The notes: generated from the sequence alone by a model not told the origin. DNA of 64,000 nt from Siphonodentalium dalli (GCA_032622095.1 CP136069.1:154061043-154125042); one strand, 5' to 3'. Positions 22,632 to 34,330 are shown, numbered from the stretch's first letter. Translations and numbers: made by a program.

Positions 22632-23143
22632 TTAACCCTTTCATTACGAGAGCTGCGCTGGCGCAACATTATATACCCTGTGCCAATGCATTCTCTTATA
22701 TATACGAGTCGACCATAGGTCACCTCGCATATATAAGAGAATGCATTGGTGTAACAATTTTTTAATCATATTTTATCAATGTTTCTACCATTCTTTAACA
22801 AATTTTATTATTTAAATAAAAAAAATTATTACATACTTTAACAATTTTTATCATTTTGTATAATCTGTTCTTACACTCTAAAACAATTTTTATCATTTCC
22901 TCTTATATTCTTGAACAGTTTAATAATTTTTAATAATTTTTCCTTTTTCTTATATTCTTTATAAATTTTTATCATCTTTTCTTACATTCTTTAACAATTT
23001 TTTTTCTAATAAATTTTTCTTACATTCTTTGACAGTTATAAAAAAGTAACATAAAATTTGTTATGCCAATGCATTCTCTTATATATGCGAGGCGACCTAT
23101 GGTTTTCGCAAAAATACAGGAAAATCACGCATGAAAGGGTTAA
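22632..23143. mobile_element. piggyBac-like MITE, copy B, expanded centre
   Basis: TTAA on both sides, with termini CCCTTTCATTACGAGAG and a right end ...CATGAAAGGG. It belongs to a second subfamily together with 36654. A full 67-bp palindrome lies at 22683-22749. Only the left part of the second survives (from 23066 to about 23103). Between them is a ~30-bp AT-rich tandem repeat (TTCTTACATTCTTTAACAAT) of about ten units. No protein. Confidence 0.8.
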
Positions 23144-25066
23144 ATTACTTGACCCAAACCAAGTTGTAGTTGCGTTGCGATCGATGAAGACACCCAAGTT
23201 CAAAATGTTATTTGTAACTGATTTACCGACCTTTCCTCACCGGGGGCGATTTATTAACCACAATGGACTGTCTGTTAATCATACATCATAGACCATAAGT
23301 AGCAACGGTTGCAGAATAAAAGGGTAAAACAATTCAAGTGTTAACTGACTACAGACCAACATCCCGTTGCAGGGTTTATCTCCCTTAAGGACTCGATAAG
23401 ACCGCTGCTACCGGTGACATTTTACACACATTTGTCGGCCTTCCGCAAGTTCCGCAACTTGCCCGTTATCAAGCCCACACAGTATCGAAAACAATTTTGT
23501 TATCTCATACCTTAAGTTTGGAAAGTCCCACTAAAACCAAATAACTATACCTCGAAACGGTGTGATTTGGTTCTCCGATTATTTTTTATCAACACAACAG
23601 TCTGAACGACAACATGGCAAACATCAGTCAAGTCAAACACAGGAGTTCTAATTTTCTGCCATTTTGCTGAGTATAGAGTTCGATAATCGTCAACGAAACT
23701 ACCCCTCTTATTCTCCATTCTGTCAATAAGTTTTCAGTGTGTTTATCACATAGGAAATATTACTTTGGGGCGATCGGTTCCGGCATATTGGCTGGAAAAA
23801 CCGGCGCTGAATATAGAAAACCACATACTAGTACCCTGTCGATGACAGTCAGAAAGGAAGTATAACTGGTGCTCTCGGGTAGATATTGACTATTCGTATA
23901 TGTCCAGGTGAATGATCGCATGTTTGGCTAAATTATCATTTGAATTTGACTAAAAAACATACACCATATACATACAGCAATATGCATCGGAGGCGGGTAG
24001 ATAGGTCTTCATGGCGTGTGGCCATTTTTATTAATGTCAGATAACTCTTGCTGAATGGTCATATTGCAAATCTGACTGATTTGCAGATCTTCTGACTCAT
24101 CAAGTCATTTTCGCATTTATCTCTAAATACATATTTCTGTTAAACGTATACGTTGTGTTTATACATCTCCCTTTCCAAAATATAGCATCTACAGTTTCCG
24201 ACATATGCATTTTATTAAAGCTTATATTCAAAGTCTATTTTGATACATTTATGTCTTCCGTTGTTAGTTTTCACATATCAGGTAGTGATATGTCTTGCAT
24301 GGTTGGATCGAATTAATTGATTTAGAGTTATGTTTGAAATAAGAAAATCCGATGGCTTCCAGAATGGCCGACATTTGGTAAATGAGGTAACGCGATGTTC
24401 CCGGATTAGCTAGCTAGAGCTTCGGTTTATTCTGCTCATCGTGGTTGAATTTCGTATGATGGATTGCTCGTAAAATGGCATGGCCGATTCTTGATAGAAT
24501 TTTCGAGAGTCTACTTCAATCATAATAGTGCGCCTCTTGGTAGGTGGGAATTTGATTTCTGCTTAAATAATTCTTTGCTTCGGATATGAGATTCTCAACA
24601 TTGGAGGTTTGTCTTCAATAGTGCTAGGTGAAGGCCCGATACAACTTGTTGATGTCAATTTTCTGTATCTCCGACAGGTATCTCTGATTTGTTGAATGTT
24701 TGGCTTGGATTCAAGCTTTGCAAAATAAGAGGTTCGCCTTTTATAGCGCAAATTAGATACTCAATACGACTTTTGGGAATTCGTTAGACGAACACGACTA
24801 GGTTTAAGATTGAACTTGAGTTTGTTGATCTGAAATTAAATGCTATTATTTAAGTTCTATATCGTTATCTTAATTTTGTTGATAATTGTCAATTAAATTG
24901 TTGAATTATTGTTGAATAGTTAGTCTTTGGTAGACAACCCGTAAACATAAATTATATATCAATGTATACCTAGAAAACCTGAATATCTAGACGTGAGCCA
25001 TTGTCTACTGGAGAACAGCTACACAGCTAAGCACAACACTCACCGTTATAGTAGGATATGTTAGTC
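23144..25066. other. No gene seen
   Basis: Nearly 2 kb without a convincing frame, repeat or RNA gene. Short frames at 23.06-23.29 and 24.56-24.75 kb have no recognisable features. Confidence 0.5.
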
Positions 25067-25070
25067 ATAA

Positions 25071-25096
25071 ATTATTATTATTATTATTATTATTAT
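25071..25096 (-). repeat. (AAT)n tail of the CR1/L2-like LINE
   Basis: About nine ATT triplets on the plus strand, ending the LINE's 3' UTR. Such short 3' repeats serve as annealing and recognition sequence for the element's reverse transcriptase in related families. Confidence 0.7.
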
Positions 25097-25364
25097 AGAT
25101 ACATTTAGAACGCATTATACAATAAATTAGTTTCAATGCGCTTACAATACAAACATGCCACACATCCTAAAATAATAATGCACAAATGGATAAAATTATA
25201 TACAAACAACCTAACTAGATAATACCAACTTAACCTAATAATCAACCGCAGTAAGGCAATAATAACAGCTAGACCATTTAAAATACACGAAGATATACGA
25301 TTGAATCACAGCTAAAATTATATGGTGAAAATAAAAGTTAATATATGGGTTAAACGGTCTAGAC

Positions 25365-27032
25365 TCACACGCACATTACAGACTCTGGTAAACAGCTATC
25401 AAAGAACACCTTTTTTTGGCAGATTGAAGCATATCTCGAACAAGTGAGTCTTAAGTTTTGACTTGAATTTGGGGAAAGTAGCACAATTCCGGATGTCCAT
25501 TGGAAGTCTATTCCAGTTGTTGATGGAAGTCTCTTGGAAGCACCTAATTCCGTAGTTGATGTTAGGCTTCCTGATCGTGTCACACCCCCGCTTTTCAGAA
25601 CACACATGTCAGAAATGTACACAGGAACCGTATGATTTAGCGATTTGAATACCGTGACCGCACATTTGTATTCCATTCTAAACTGAAAAGTCATTATATG
25701 TTCACTAATCAACGTCTTGGTTATATGGTCGTATTTGCTTTTATTGTCGATAAGTCTTGCACAGTTGTTAATTAAGACATCAATCCGGTGCATATTCTCC
25801 TTGGTGATATTTGTCAGCAGAGAATTCAGACTATCAACACGTGACATGACAAGCGATAAGACTGCGCGTTTCATAGCGTTTTTGCTCAGGTGACATCGAA
25901 CTCTGCGCAGGCATCTAAGGTGGTAGTAACATGTTCGCAGTATGTCAGATACCATTTTGTCAAGACACATGGTAGAATCAAAGTGCGCACCAAGGTTCCG
26001 AAGATCACTACACGATGGAATAACGCTGTCGCCCAGCTGAATTTCAAACTCTGGCTCTGTGTTTTTACCCACAGAGAGCGATAGTTCTTTGATGGAATAT
26101 ATGGAGCCAATTACCATGAACTCGGACTTGTCGTCATTAAGTTTAAGTTTGTTATTCTGCATCCAAGATTTCACTTTACAGAAACATTCTTCCAGACAAT
26201 GTATTGCGTTGTTATAGCCATTCGGATCATTTCTAGAAAATTCTACATATATTTGAGTGTCATCAGCATACAGATGGTATTTAACCGAATGACCTTCGAG
26301 AATCCGCCCAAGTGGCAAGGTGTAAATGAGGAATAAGAGCGGTCCTAATATAGATCCCTGAGGCACTCCGACATCTAGGCTGACTTCCCTTGAGAATGAC
26401 TCTCCAATCACGACCCTTTGCTTTCGATTTATCAGATAAGAAGAAAACCAGTGCAACGCCGTACCGTGTAGACCTATATGGTCACTAAGTCGGTCCAACA
26501 AGATGGTGTGATCACAAGTGTCGAAAGCCGCACTAAGATCAAGCATAAGTAATAACACACACTTTCCTTGGTCTAAAGATAAATCGATGTCATTGTTAAC
26601 CTTAACAAGCGCAGTCTCTCGAGAATGATTACTTCTGTATGCAGATTGCCTGGAATCAAACAAACTGTGCGTCTTAACATGTTCTAATAGCTGCAGACTA
26701 ACAATTTTCTCCAGCAATTTTGACAGAAATGATAGGTTGGACACCGGTCTGTAGTTTTTCAAAATGTCAGTATCCAGAGAAGCTTTCTTAATGATGGGTG
26801 TTACGATCGCTGTTTTCATGTTTTCCGGAACTTCTCCAGTAGATAAAGAGTTAGAAATAATTCTAGTAAAAACTGGAACAATGTGTTGTTTGACGTTGTC
26901 CGATTTCAGGAATCGTGTAGGTATCGGATCCAATGTGCATGACTTGCTCTTCATTTTATTCAAAACCTTCTCAACATCAGCTTCATGGACAGGTTGAAAT
27001 TCACAAAAGGTAATGTTTTTTTGAACTATCAA
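25365..27032 (-). CDS. Reverse transcriptase (ORF2 part) of a CR1/L2-like LINE
   Basis: Copies the element's RNA into DNA at a nicked target. In order: NYRPVSNLSFLSK at about 93-105, palm motif A LDLSAAFD (Asp165), GVPQGSILGP at 222-231 and catalytic YADD at 255-258, then the thumb and connection region. The AYRSNHSRETAL stretch (131-142) fits CR1/L2 rather than RTE or L1. The usual start, including the apurinic endonuclease, is absent; the first codon is TTG after a stop, so the start is arbitrary. The last ~65 residues are out of frame: the expected ending (NWNRLPMDIRN..., FKSKLKTHLF) lies in another frame at 25399-25605, marking a frameshift near 25.58 kb. Not functional as it stands, but recently open. 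Confidence 0.88.
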   Translation of the reverse strand: MIVQKNITFCEFQPVHEADVEKVLNKMKSKSCTLDPIPTRFLKSDNVKQHIVPVFTRIISNSLSTGEVPENMKTAIVTPIIKKASLDTDILKNYRPVSNLSFLSKLLEKIVSLQLLEHVKTHSLFDSRQSAYRSNHSRETALVKVNNDIDLSLDQGKCVLLLMLDLSAAFDTCDHTILLDRLSDHIGLHGTALHWFSSYLINRKQRVVIGESFSREVSLDVGVPQGSILGPLLFLIYTLPLGRILEGHSVKYHLYADDTQIYVEFSRNDPNGYNNAIHCLEECFCKVKSWMQNNKLKLNDDKSEFMVIGSIYSIKELSLSVGKNTEPEFEIQLGDSVIPSCSDLRNLGAHFDSTMCLDKMVSDILRTCYYHLRCLRRVRCHLSKNAMKRAVLSLVMSRVDSLNSLLTNITKENMHRIDVLINNCARLIDNKSKYDHITKTLISEHIMTFQFRMEYKCAVTVFKSLNHTVPVYISDMCVLKSGGVTRSGSLTSTTELGASKRLPSTTGIDFQWTSGIVLLSPNSSQNLRLTCSRYASICQKKVFFDSCLPESVMCV

Positions 27033-27040
27033 AACAATCT

Positions 27041-27337
27041 ATAGCTAGACGACGTAATATACTACAAAGAATATAACACATAGAGAACCAGTACTTATTG
27101 TAAAGGGATGGGTAGAGAAAATCGTGAATAATCTATTTAATTGTTTATTTTTTGTTCAAATCCGCCAAAAGTTCATCCTATTTTAACTGGTTCGCTGCTA
27201 AATATCCTACATACACATAATGAAATGCGTATATATATTTCAATAAACAGAAAATCATTGAAATTAATGCTTAGAGCATGTAATTTACTATGTTTGCACT
27301 CTTTTTCTCAAATTTGAGCACCACACATATATAAATT
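27041..27337. other. No gene seen
   Basis: AT-rich flank at the 5' side of the truncated LINE. No decayed endonuclease sequence was recognised in the frames here. Confidence 0.5.
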
Positions 27338-27690
27338 TTGGATTAGGTTATGAGCCTGTTTGTCTACTAAGACCATGGTTAGGAGCTTGGTTGTCTGATT
27401 AGGGTATGGTTATGAGCCTAAATATCTCATTAGCTTATGGTTGTCGGCTTAGGTTATGGTTGTGAGTTGTCGGATTAGGTTATGGTTATGAGCCTGGATG
27501 TCAGATTAGGTTATGAGTGTGGTTGTCACATGAGGGTTTGGTTATGAGTCTGATTATCAGATTAGGTTATGGATATTAGCCTAGATGTCTTATTGGGTTA
27601 TGGTTATGAGTCTGGTCTGGATGTCGTATTAGGCTAAGGCTAGGAGTCTGGTTGTCTGATTAGGTTATAATTATGAGCCCGCTTGTCGGA
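27338..27690. repeat. Minisatellite, ~30-40-bp degenerate unit
   Basis: About ten imperfect units around GGTTATGAGCCTGGTTGTC and TGATTAGGTTATGG. All run in the same direction and unit lengths vary. Edges fade into unique sequence. Confidence 0.8.
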
Positions 27691-29783
27691 AGCAGTTGGG
27701 CAAAACAATTTGTCATTTTCCTCTAACTTTTCGCAATAAAACTACCCTTTCTGACAATTTTATCAGTCGGCATCAACTCAAACTTCACAATATCCCAATT
27801 TAATTATATATGCAACAACATTTCAAAAAATATTACCTGACCAACATGATTTAGATGATTAAACTAAACAAATAATACCGTGAAGCCGCCAAAGCCCAGA
27901 TCTGGGCTTCCAGCACTCTTACATAGGGTTCAAATATGGACTTCCAGCACTGGACCAGTTAAGAAATAATAATACCCAACAGATGGGTCGAGTGTCCTGT
28001 TGGTTCAGTGTTCCCAATTTAAGATGAGTCAAGTATTCTTGATATAATTAATCTTCCAATAATATTCACCGTCATTTAGACAGACTATAGCCCATGTATA
28101 TATAAAACCGTGTCTGTCGTGAGTTTTGCGCGATTATAGCATCGTACCAATAAGTCCGGTTGATCCCATATTTGGACCACAGCATGCAGTGTACTTAGAA
28201 GAAGACACAAAATTTCATGCCGATTGGTCAAAGAAACCCAGAGATTGAACTTGTTTCCTTAAGGTCTTAAACGTATTCCCATTGACATCAATAAGCTTAG
28301 CACGGACGCCTCTGAGGACACTACAACCGCAAAAGCAACACTCCGGTCGGATTTTCGCCGGTTTCCGTATAAGGTTACATTGAAATCAGCGCTGGCATGT
28401 ATTACATTGCAAATAGGCGGGGGCAGAGAAAATCCTGAAAAGTTTATTATATTTTTTTCAATTGACCCAACAGTTTAACACATTTTTATGAAATCACAAT
28501 TCTAAACAAATAGCGTTGATATTGTGATGGAGAAAACAAATTAATTTATCACCAGTCATTTTTTGACTGGCAATCTTCGAGTATTATGTACATATTATCA
28601 GTAATAACTGCTGAATACTCAGAATTAATTCAAAATCACGCTAAGATCAGTTTAATATTTGCCAGCATGCCGTCCCCGAAGTCACCCGCAATAATTCTGT
28701 TCATATCTCTATTTGAACTATACGCGCTATGCCGCGATAACTTAATTCAGTATGCATAGAGCATGGCACGCACATCGTTAATTACATAATTCGTTATTTA
28801 GACGTAATTCACAGACACATTTCTGTGTGTATGCAGATGCATTATACAGGACGCGTTGAAGACAGTTGCCTTCTGGGATAAGCCTCTCGAAATTTAACTG
28901 GCAATCGCTGTTGCAATCATAATACCAACTTCAGCAAACCACATGCGACAATTCATTTCAAGCGTAATAATTTATCCATTGACTATAGTGCATTATGTTG
29001 CATTCGTTGTTGGTGGCTACACCATATTGGACCGCCTGCGTTAGACAAACGACGAAATGTTCACCAATCCACGAAAAAGCACCTGTATAATATGGCAGTT
29101 TCGTCCCCGATAATCACAGACCTCAGCAATAATGCCTATCACATATGAGCCTCATTCTGGAAAATCGTGTTTCCAGTTACGCCTCACTGACAAAAGTCCC
29201 AGTTTTCTTCTCGATATATTATGCAATGGAACCTTAAGGCATACATTTTTATAACGTCTGCTAAAGTATAGCTACATCAATGCCTGTTTATGTCAAAAAC
29301 CGTGGCATCACTTGACAGCAGTCAAACTGAACCAGGCTATTAATGTTCAATACTTGATAACTTTCATTTATTATATTTGAGAAGTGCCACGCATCAGCTA
29401 GATAGGAGGCATATACTTATGGGGATTCAACCTTATACTTCCTAATCAAAGCTGACACGTGAACGTTAACTGATGCCACCTAATTGTCGACGTATATTAT
29501 AAATCGCGTAACATAATTTCATTGGATCACGCAACGTTGGGAATACATCGTGGCGGAAGATTATTGATGAACTTACGAAGTTCGTGACTGGAACAAAGGA
29601 TATCATCTTCAGCCGAAAAACTCTTATATTGGTAGCTATCTCACATAGGTTGATTCTTGAAAATCGGTATTATGTGACAGTTGGAGCCAATAGGCCAACA
29701 AACGTCGGATGAAATACGGGCCAATTATTGATTCCATCGCTCCTGAGGGGACTTCTCATAAACTTGATGATATTTGCGGCCAT
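27691..29783. other. No gene seen
   Basis: About 2 kb of AT-rich DNA. A block near 28130-28380 (containing AAATTTCATGCCGATTGGTC) is reminiscent of retroelement 3' regions but could not be matched to another copy here. Confidence 0.45.
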
Positions 29784-30119
29784 TTAACCCTTTACCCAAC
29801 AAAACGGCCAAAAACGCCCAAATAAAGCTTCAACAGCCTAAAATATCTTCGGTCTGTCTCAATAACACCATACAAATATGGATATCATTGGAACCGGTTC
29901 ATTGACCACATTGTGATGGTTACAGTTATGCCCTGTGCCAATGCATTCTCTTATATATGCGAGTCGACCATAGGTCGCCTCGCATATATAAGAGAATTTA
30001 TTGGCCTAATTTATTTTTAAGCCAATGCATTCTCTTATATATGCGAGGCGACCTATGGTCGATTCGCATATATAAGATAATGCATTGGCACAGGGCCGTT
30101 CTGTTGGGTAAATGGCTAA
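29784..30119. mobile_element. piggyBac-like MITE, copy C, two palindromes
   Basis: Left TTAA-CCCTTTACCCAACA; right end TGTTGGGTAAATGG followed by CTAA, a decayed TTAA. Two 67-bp palindromes at 29938-30004 and 30022-30088 lie only 17 bp apart and in opposite orientation (GAGTCGACC first, GAGGCGACC second). The spacer present in other copies is largely missing. Confidence 0.85.
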
Positions 30120-30776
30120 CCCACACCAGTTCTAATTATTCTACACCCATCGTCACAGAGTGATGTCGATCCTGAATAAATCGTCGCGTAACTAAAGATG
30201 TACTGTCCAATTTGGCACACAAGTAGACAATCTATATATACATGCCCATATTTATTCGTTTACAGGCAAACAAAATACTGTCACTGCGATCACCATTAGC
30301 TGGTCAGGCACGTCCTGATTCCAACTATTGTAATTATATTTAACTATTATAGTAGAATTTGACAGGACAAAATCCACTATTGCAATGTTCATGTGGAAAC
30401 TATAGGATCGAGAATACCAGTGGACAGCCAAATTACACTCTTAACAACATTGCAGATACAATTAGTTACAATATTGCAGATAAAATTAGTTTTTAACGTT
30501 TTGCGTCAGCTTAAATTATTTAATAATGGCACAAGTAAGCTTTTCTAAATGACACTATATAACATGATGACACAATCGCTCTTCCATAACAATTTTAGAC
30601 CAATTGACTTCCTTATATGTGCAATTCTGATTTAATAATTAGCATGGATCGAGACATGGTATTCGTCAGAAAAACAAACATGATACCGAATTAGTGCGAC
30701 ACTGATTTTGAATATTTTTGTGAAATATCCATATACAACTATAACATTTCAATTATTAAGAAATGACTTGCAGATC
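30120..30776. other. No gene seen
   Basis: AT-rich; ACAATATTGCAGATAAAATT-like words repeat near 30450-30490. No coding signal. Confidence 0.5.
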
Positions 30777-30981
30777 GATTCGGGTAATTTATGGGATATT
30801 GTGTGGTGTTTTGTAATTTCGGAAATGTACAGGGTGAATATATTGTGGCAAATTTAGTTAATGGCCGACGGCGGAAACGAAGCCCATTGACGGGTATTTG
30901 CCACAGTATATTCGCCCTGTACATGTACCTTTCCAATATGACAAAACACCACACTATTATCCCCATTCTAATTATATTCGA
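30777..30981. repeat. Hairpin with ~72-bp arms
   Basis: TTGTGTGGTGTTTTGTAAT, AATGTACAGGGTGAATATAT and TTGTGGCAAAT on the left return inverted on the right (ATTTGCCACAGTATATTCGC, then CCCTGTACAT and ACAAAACACCACA), with small indels. The loop of about 40 bases is GC-rich. Confidence 0.8.
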
Positions 30982-31509
30982 ACTTAAAACGTTATTTCGA
31001 CACACTCACATGCCTTGTAATTATCAACGAAATGTGCAATTATAGAAAGCACTCAGCCAATTCACGACTTTAAAACAATTTTTAGTGCGGTGGATAAAAC
31101 ATAGTCCCTCAATTAGCATCGCTCTTAGCGGTAACAATGTTGATAAAGATGATAGATTGCCACATCAAATAGAAATATGCACAACAATTAGTTTCTGCAT
31201 GTAACTCATATCTTTTTCAGTTGTGTATCAATTACAAATTATTTTTTCATCGGCGACCTGACCCAGATCGGCCGTTTTGATTTTACCGCGAACTGGCAAA
31301 ATGGAAAATTGTTTACTCATTGTATGTGTATTTCACGACGTCTCTGTTTCCCGTCAAGACATTTTGTCACATGATATCGAAACAGTGATAGTTATGGGAT
31401 AACGGTGTGTTCGGAAAGGTATATGGCGAATATACTGGCTGTCAAATTTACTTAAAGATGGATTATCTCTTTAAATAACAAATTTGAAATAGTTGCGTGG
31501 GTATAAAAT

Positions 31510-31660
31510 AATAAATATGAATTGATTGATTGGGGTTTAACGTCGTTTTAGCAACAAAGCTGTATCACGACGAGAAGAAACAGATTATCAAAATCGAGTG
31601 AAGCAACTGTGATTAGAAATTACAGTGAATTAGACTAAAACGAAACAAAATATATACAAA
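31510..31660 (-). mobile_element. SINE/LINE-tail-like motif
   Basis: TTGGGGTTTAACGTCGTTTT, preceded by a GATTGATT run, matches from memory a core found in many molluscan SINE-like repeats. Strand and limits are uncertain. The match was not searched. Confidence 0.3.
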
Positions 31661-31663
31661 CTA

Positions 31664-32162
31664 GCCGATGAGCCCGACGTTTTCCGGGCTATTAAAAAAC
31701 CAAATTTCAAGTCGCTAGCTCCACCCGTTTCCGAGATCTGGTCTGCGCATGCGCGAAGCTGGCGTCGCACGGGCTCGGCGACCCGATAAAATTCGTATCC
31801 GGGGCAAGATACATTCACATACCAAATTTCAAGTCGATAGCTCCACCCGTTTCCGAGATATCGTCTGCGCATGCGCGAAGCTGGCGTCGCACGGGCTCGG
31901 CGACCCGATAAAATTCGTATTCTGGGCAAGATACATTCACATACCAAATTTCAAGTCGATAGCTCCACCCGTTTCCGAGATCTCGTCTGCGCATGCGCTG
32001 CACGGGCGTCGCACGGGCTCGCCAATACGACCACGACCACCGCCTGGTCAAACTACACACACGTACCAAGTTTCGTCCCGATCGGTCGAGAATCGTAGAT
32101 TTGTATTAATGACAGACAAACAGACAGACAGACAGACAGAGGTCTTCAAATATATATGAGAT
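31664..32162 (+). mobile_element. VNTR retroelement 4 (about three 122-bp units)
   Basis: Same structure as the elements at 16745 and 17248: head ACTAGCCGATGAGCCCGACG, repeated 122-bp units, then CCGATCGGTCGAGAATCGTA, a GACAGACAGACAGACAGA tail and an AT-rich end. It stands alone rather than in a cluster. The arginine-rich frames on both strands are by-products of the repeats. Confidence 0.72.
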
Positions 32163-32529
32163 AAAAACACCCATTTCAGAGCGTGAGTGCTCGATTGGGA
32201 CCAGAACCATTAAGAAACTGACCATTGTGCAAACACATATAAAACAGAACACAGAGCAATACTGTTTTGAAAACAGCAAACAGAAAACCTACATGAAATG
32301 TTTTCAACAACTATAAGTAATGTATTAAGATTTTTGATTATTAAAATATTTGAAGTAGCTGAGTAAGTTGCGATAATCGCTCTCTGAAATCCTGATATAT
32401 TTATGATATCTGATGAATCTGGCGTGAGTATTAATTAATTAATCGAGTTGACAAACGGGTGGTTGGATCTCCGGTAGGCGAAGCATCGCCCACGAGCCAG
32501 CCTCATTCCACAATTCAATGGTGTCACAA
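32163..32529. other. No gene seen
   Basis: Lies downstream of the LINE ORF1 remnant. On the minus strand 32450-32529 may still be LINE sequence, but no ORF2 start is recognisable, so the element is broken here. Confidence 0.5.
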
Positions 32530-33665
32530 TCTAAAACTTACCCTTTCTCTCTTAGCATCGTATTAAACTTTGAGAACTCAAAGTCCAACCTCTGCCTCTG
32601 AGAGTCAAAAGACTTGACAGACCTTGGATATTTTTGTTTTGGAACAACTGGATCAACATCCTTAGTTGATTTCGGAGCAGACGTAAAACTGCAGTGGCTG
32701 TATCCATTGCCTGTGAGACAGGTTCAGGAACAGGAGAAATATCAGTCTCCTGAACTTGTGTTGCTAATGATATACTGACGGATTTTGTTTGATTCTCTGT
32801 CTGAGTGCTGGCATTTACATACTTTTTCTTAGAAACGGCAGCCGAGTATGTGACTTGAGAAATTGATGGTCTGGCACCAACTAATTTCTTAGCATCCATG
32901 TACGATAAATGTTTCTCAGCCTTACATCTTTGTATCTTGAATTCATAGTCACAGATGGGACATGAACGATCCATTGCAGCATGTGAACCTTGACAGTTCG
33001 AACATTTTTTTAGGATTTGTACAATCCTTATACTCATGACCAGATACAGAGCAGCGTGCACAAATGGTTTCTTTACTTTTACAATATTCCTGGCCATGGC
33101 CATAGCCCTGGCATTTAAACATCGTAATGGATTTGGAACGTACGTACTTATATCGATCTTCATGTACCCAACCTTCAATGTCGGTGGATGTTCGCACCGA
33201 TTGAAGGTCAGGAGATAACTATTCAGAGGAACTCGAATACCATCAGCAGTTTTTGTAAATCGACGGACTTCTGTAACTCCCTGTGGTGCCAACTCCGCCA
33301 ATATCTCTGATTCCGAAGAATCAGCTATATCGCGGCACGCAACACAGCTCTGCTACTATTTAATGTCTTGTGAGGAGTAACCAATAATGGTGTTTGTGCA
33401 ATAGTTGTTAACTCTAGCAGAGCATCAGATTGAACTTTCTTTGAGCATTCAATCAAGAGAGAGCCACTAACTTATTGGCCCAGTCCTGATTGGTTTGACA
33501 GATTTCAATTGACCAGCAATGCTTTGTAGCGTTTTATCAATGACAAAGATAGAAGGTCTTTTTACATTTGGGTCAAAGCCAGAGGAACCAAGTACTGAGG
33601 GAATACCTCACTTGATGAGTCATCCTTCGGACGAGCAGTAAGTTGTTTTTTGTTTGAGTGGCCAT
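32530..33665 (-). pseudogene. LINE ORF1 (Gag-like, zinc knuckles), frameshifted
   Basis: ORF1 proteins of jockey-type LINEs bind the element's RNA. From an ATG at 33665 the pieces follow in order but in different frames: an N-terminal GFDPNVKRPSIFV stretch, a middle ECSKKVQSDALLELTT stretch, AELAPQGVTEVRRFTKTADG from 33301, then the knuckle block. CFKCQGYGHGQEYC and ICARCSVSGHEYKDC are read in the frame at 32949-33197, while CSNCQGSHAAMDRSCPIC is in the frame at 32552-33301. A Ser/Thr/Gln-rich tail ends it. At least three frameshifts; no ORF2 follows. A dead copy, but the family is clear. Confidence 0.8.
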
Positions 33666-34330
33666 ACGAAAAGCAAAACAACCCCAACAACTAGCCCAGC
33701 AGCCGCCGCGGACTACCCTTCGGGTTCTGGTCGGGCCAAAGACTGGTACATAGCTGAAGCGGTGATCCGTTTTGCCACTGCATATGACAGCCTCCCTGTA
33801 CCCATCGTGGGCAGGCGTGAGCAATACAGGATATAATCACCAGGACGAACACAATAGAGACAGGAGAGATCAGAAACACCATACTTCAAAGAAAAAAAAC
33901 AGAAAGCAATACTTCAAACAAAGATAGAAGATCGTTTCACATTTGGGTCGAAGCCAAGATCATTGGAACTTGGTGATGAGTCATCATTCTTACGAGCAAT
34001 ACCTTGTTTTTTGTTTTGAGATGCCATATGAAAAGCAAAAATTCGACAACTAGCCCAGCAGCCGCCGTGGACTGCCCTTCAATTCTGGTCGGACCGAAGA
34101 CTGGTACATAGCTGATACGGTGACCCGTTTAGCCACTGCATATAGCAGCCTCCCGGTACCTCTCCACAGTGAGACAGGCATGAACAATACAGGATTCAAC
34201 ACTCAACAATCATCAGGACGAACACAACAGAGACAAGAGAAAACAGAAACATCATACATGAAAAACACAGGCGACAATACTTCAAACATCAGACGAGCAA
34301 TACAACATATAAAAAAAATTGAATCTGAAA
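33543..34330 (-). repeat. Tandem duplication of LINE 5' region (~370 bp x 2)
   Basis: 33543-33918 and 33919-34330 are diverged direct copies (shared CAAAGATAGAAG, ACATTTGGGTC, AACTAGCCCAGCAGCCGCC, GACTGGTACATAGCTGA). Each includes the ATG and about the first 37 codons of ORF1 on the minus strand (starts at 33665 and 34027, 362 bases apart). The distal copy ends in a stop soon after. Confidence 0.78.

Larger units (their letters stand above)
25067..27040 (-). mobile_element. CR1/L2-like LINE, 5'-truncated
   Basis: Consists of most of ORF2 (25365-27032), a 3' UTR of about 270 bp (25097-25364) and a 3' ATT/AAT microsatellite (25071-25096) in place of poly(A), as usual for the CR1/L2 group. The endonuclease domain and ORF1 are missing; a TAG stop lies three codons upstream of the frame. 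No target-site duplication was seen, also usual for CR1. Confidence 0.82.

Noticed and set aside
27338-27690. Interstitial telomere array
   Set aside because: TTAGG words are part of a longer 30-40-bp unit rather than tandem hexamers; kept only as a low-interest finding.
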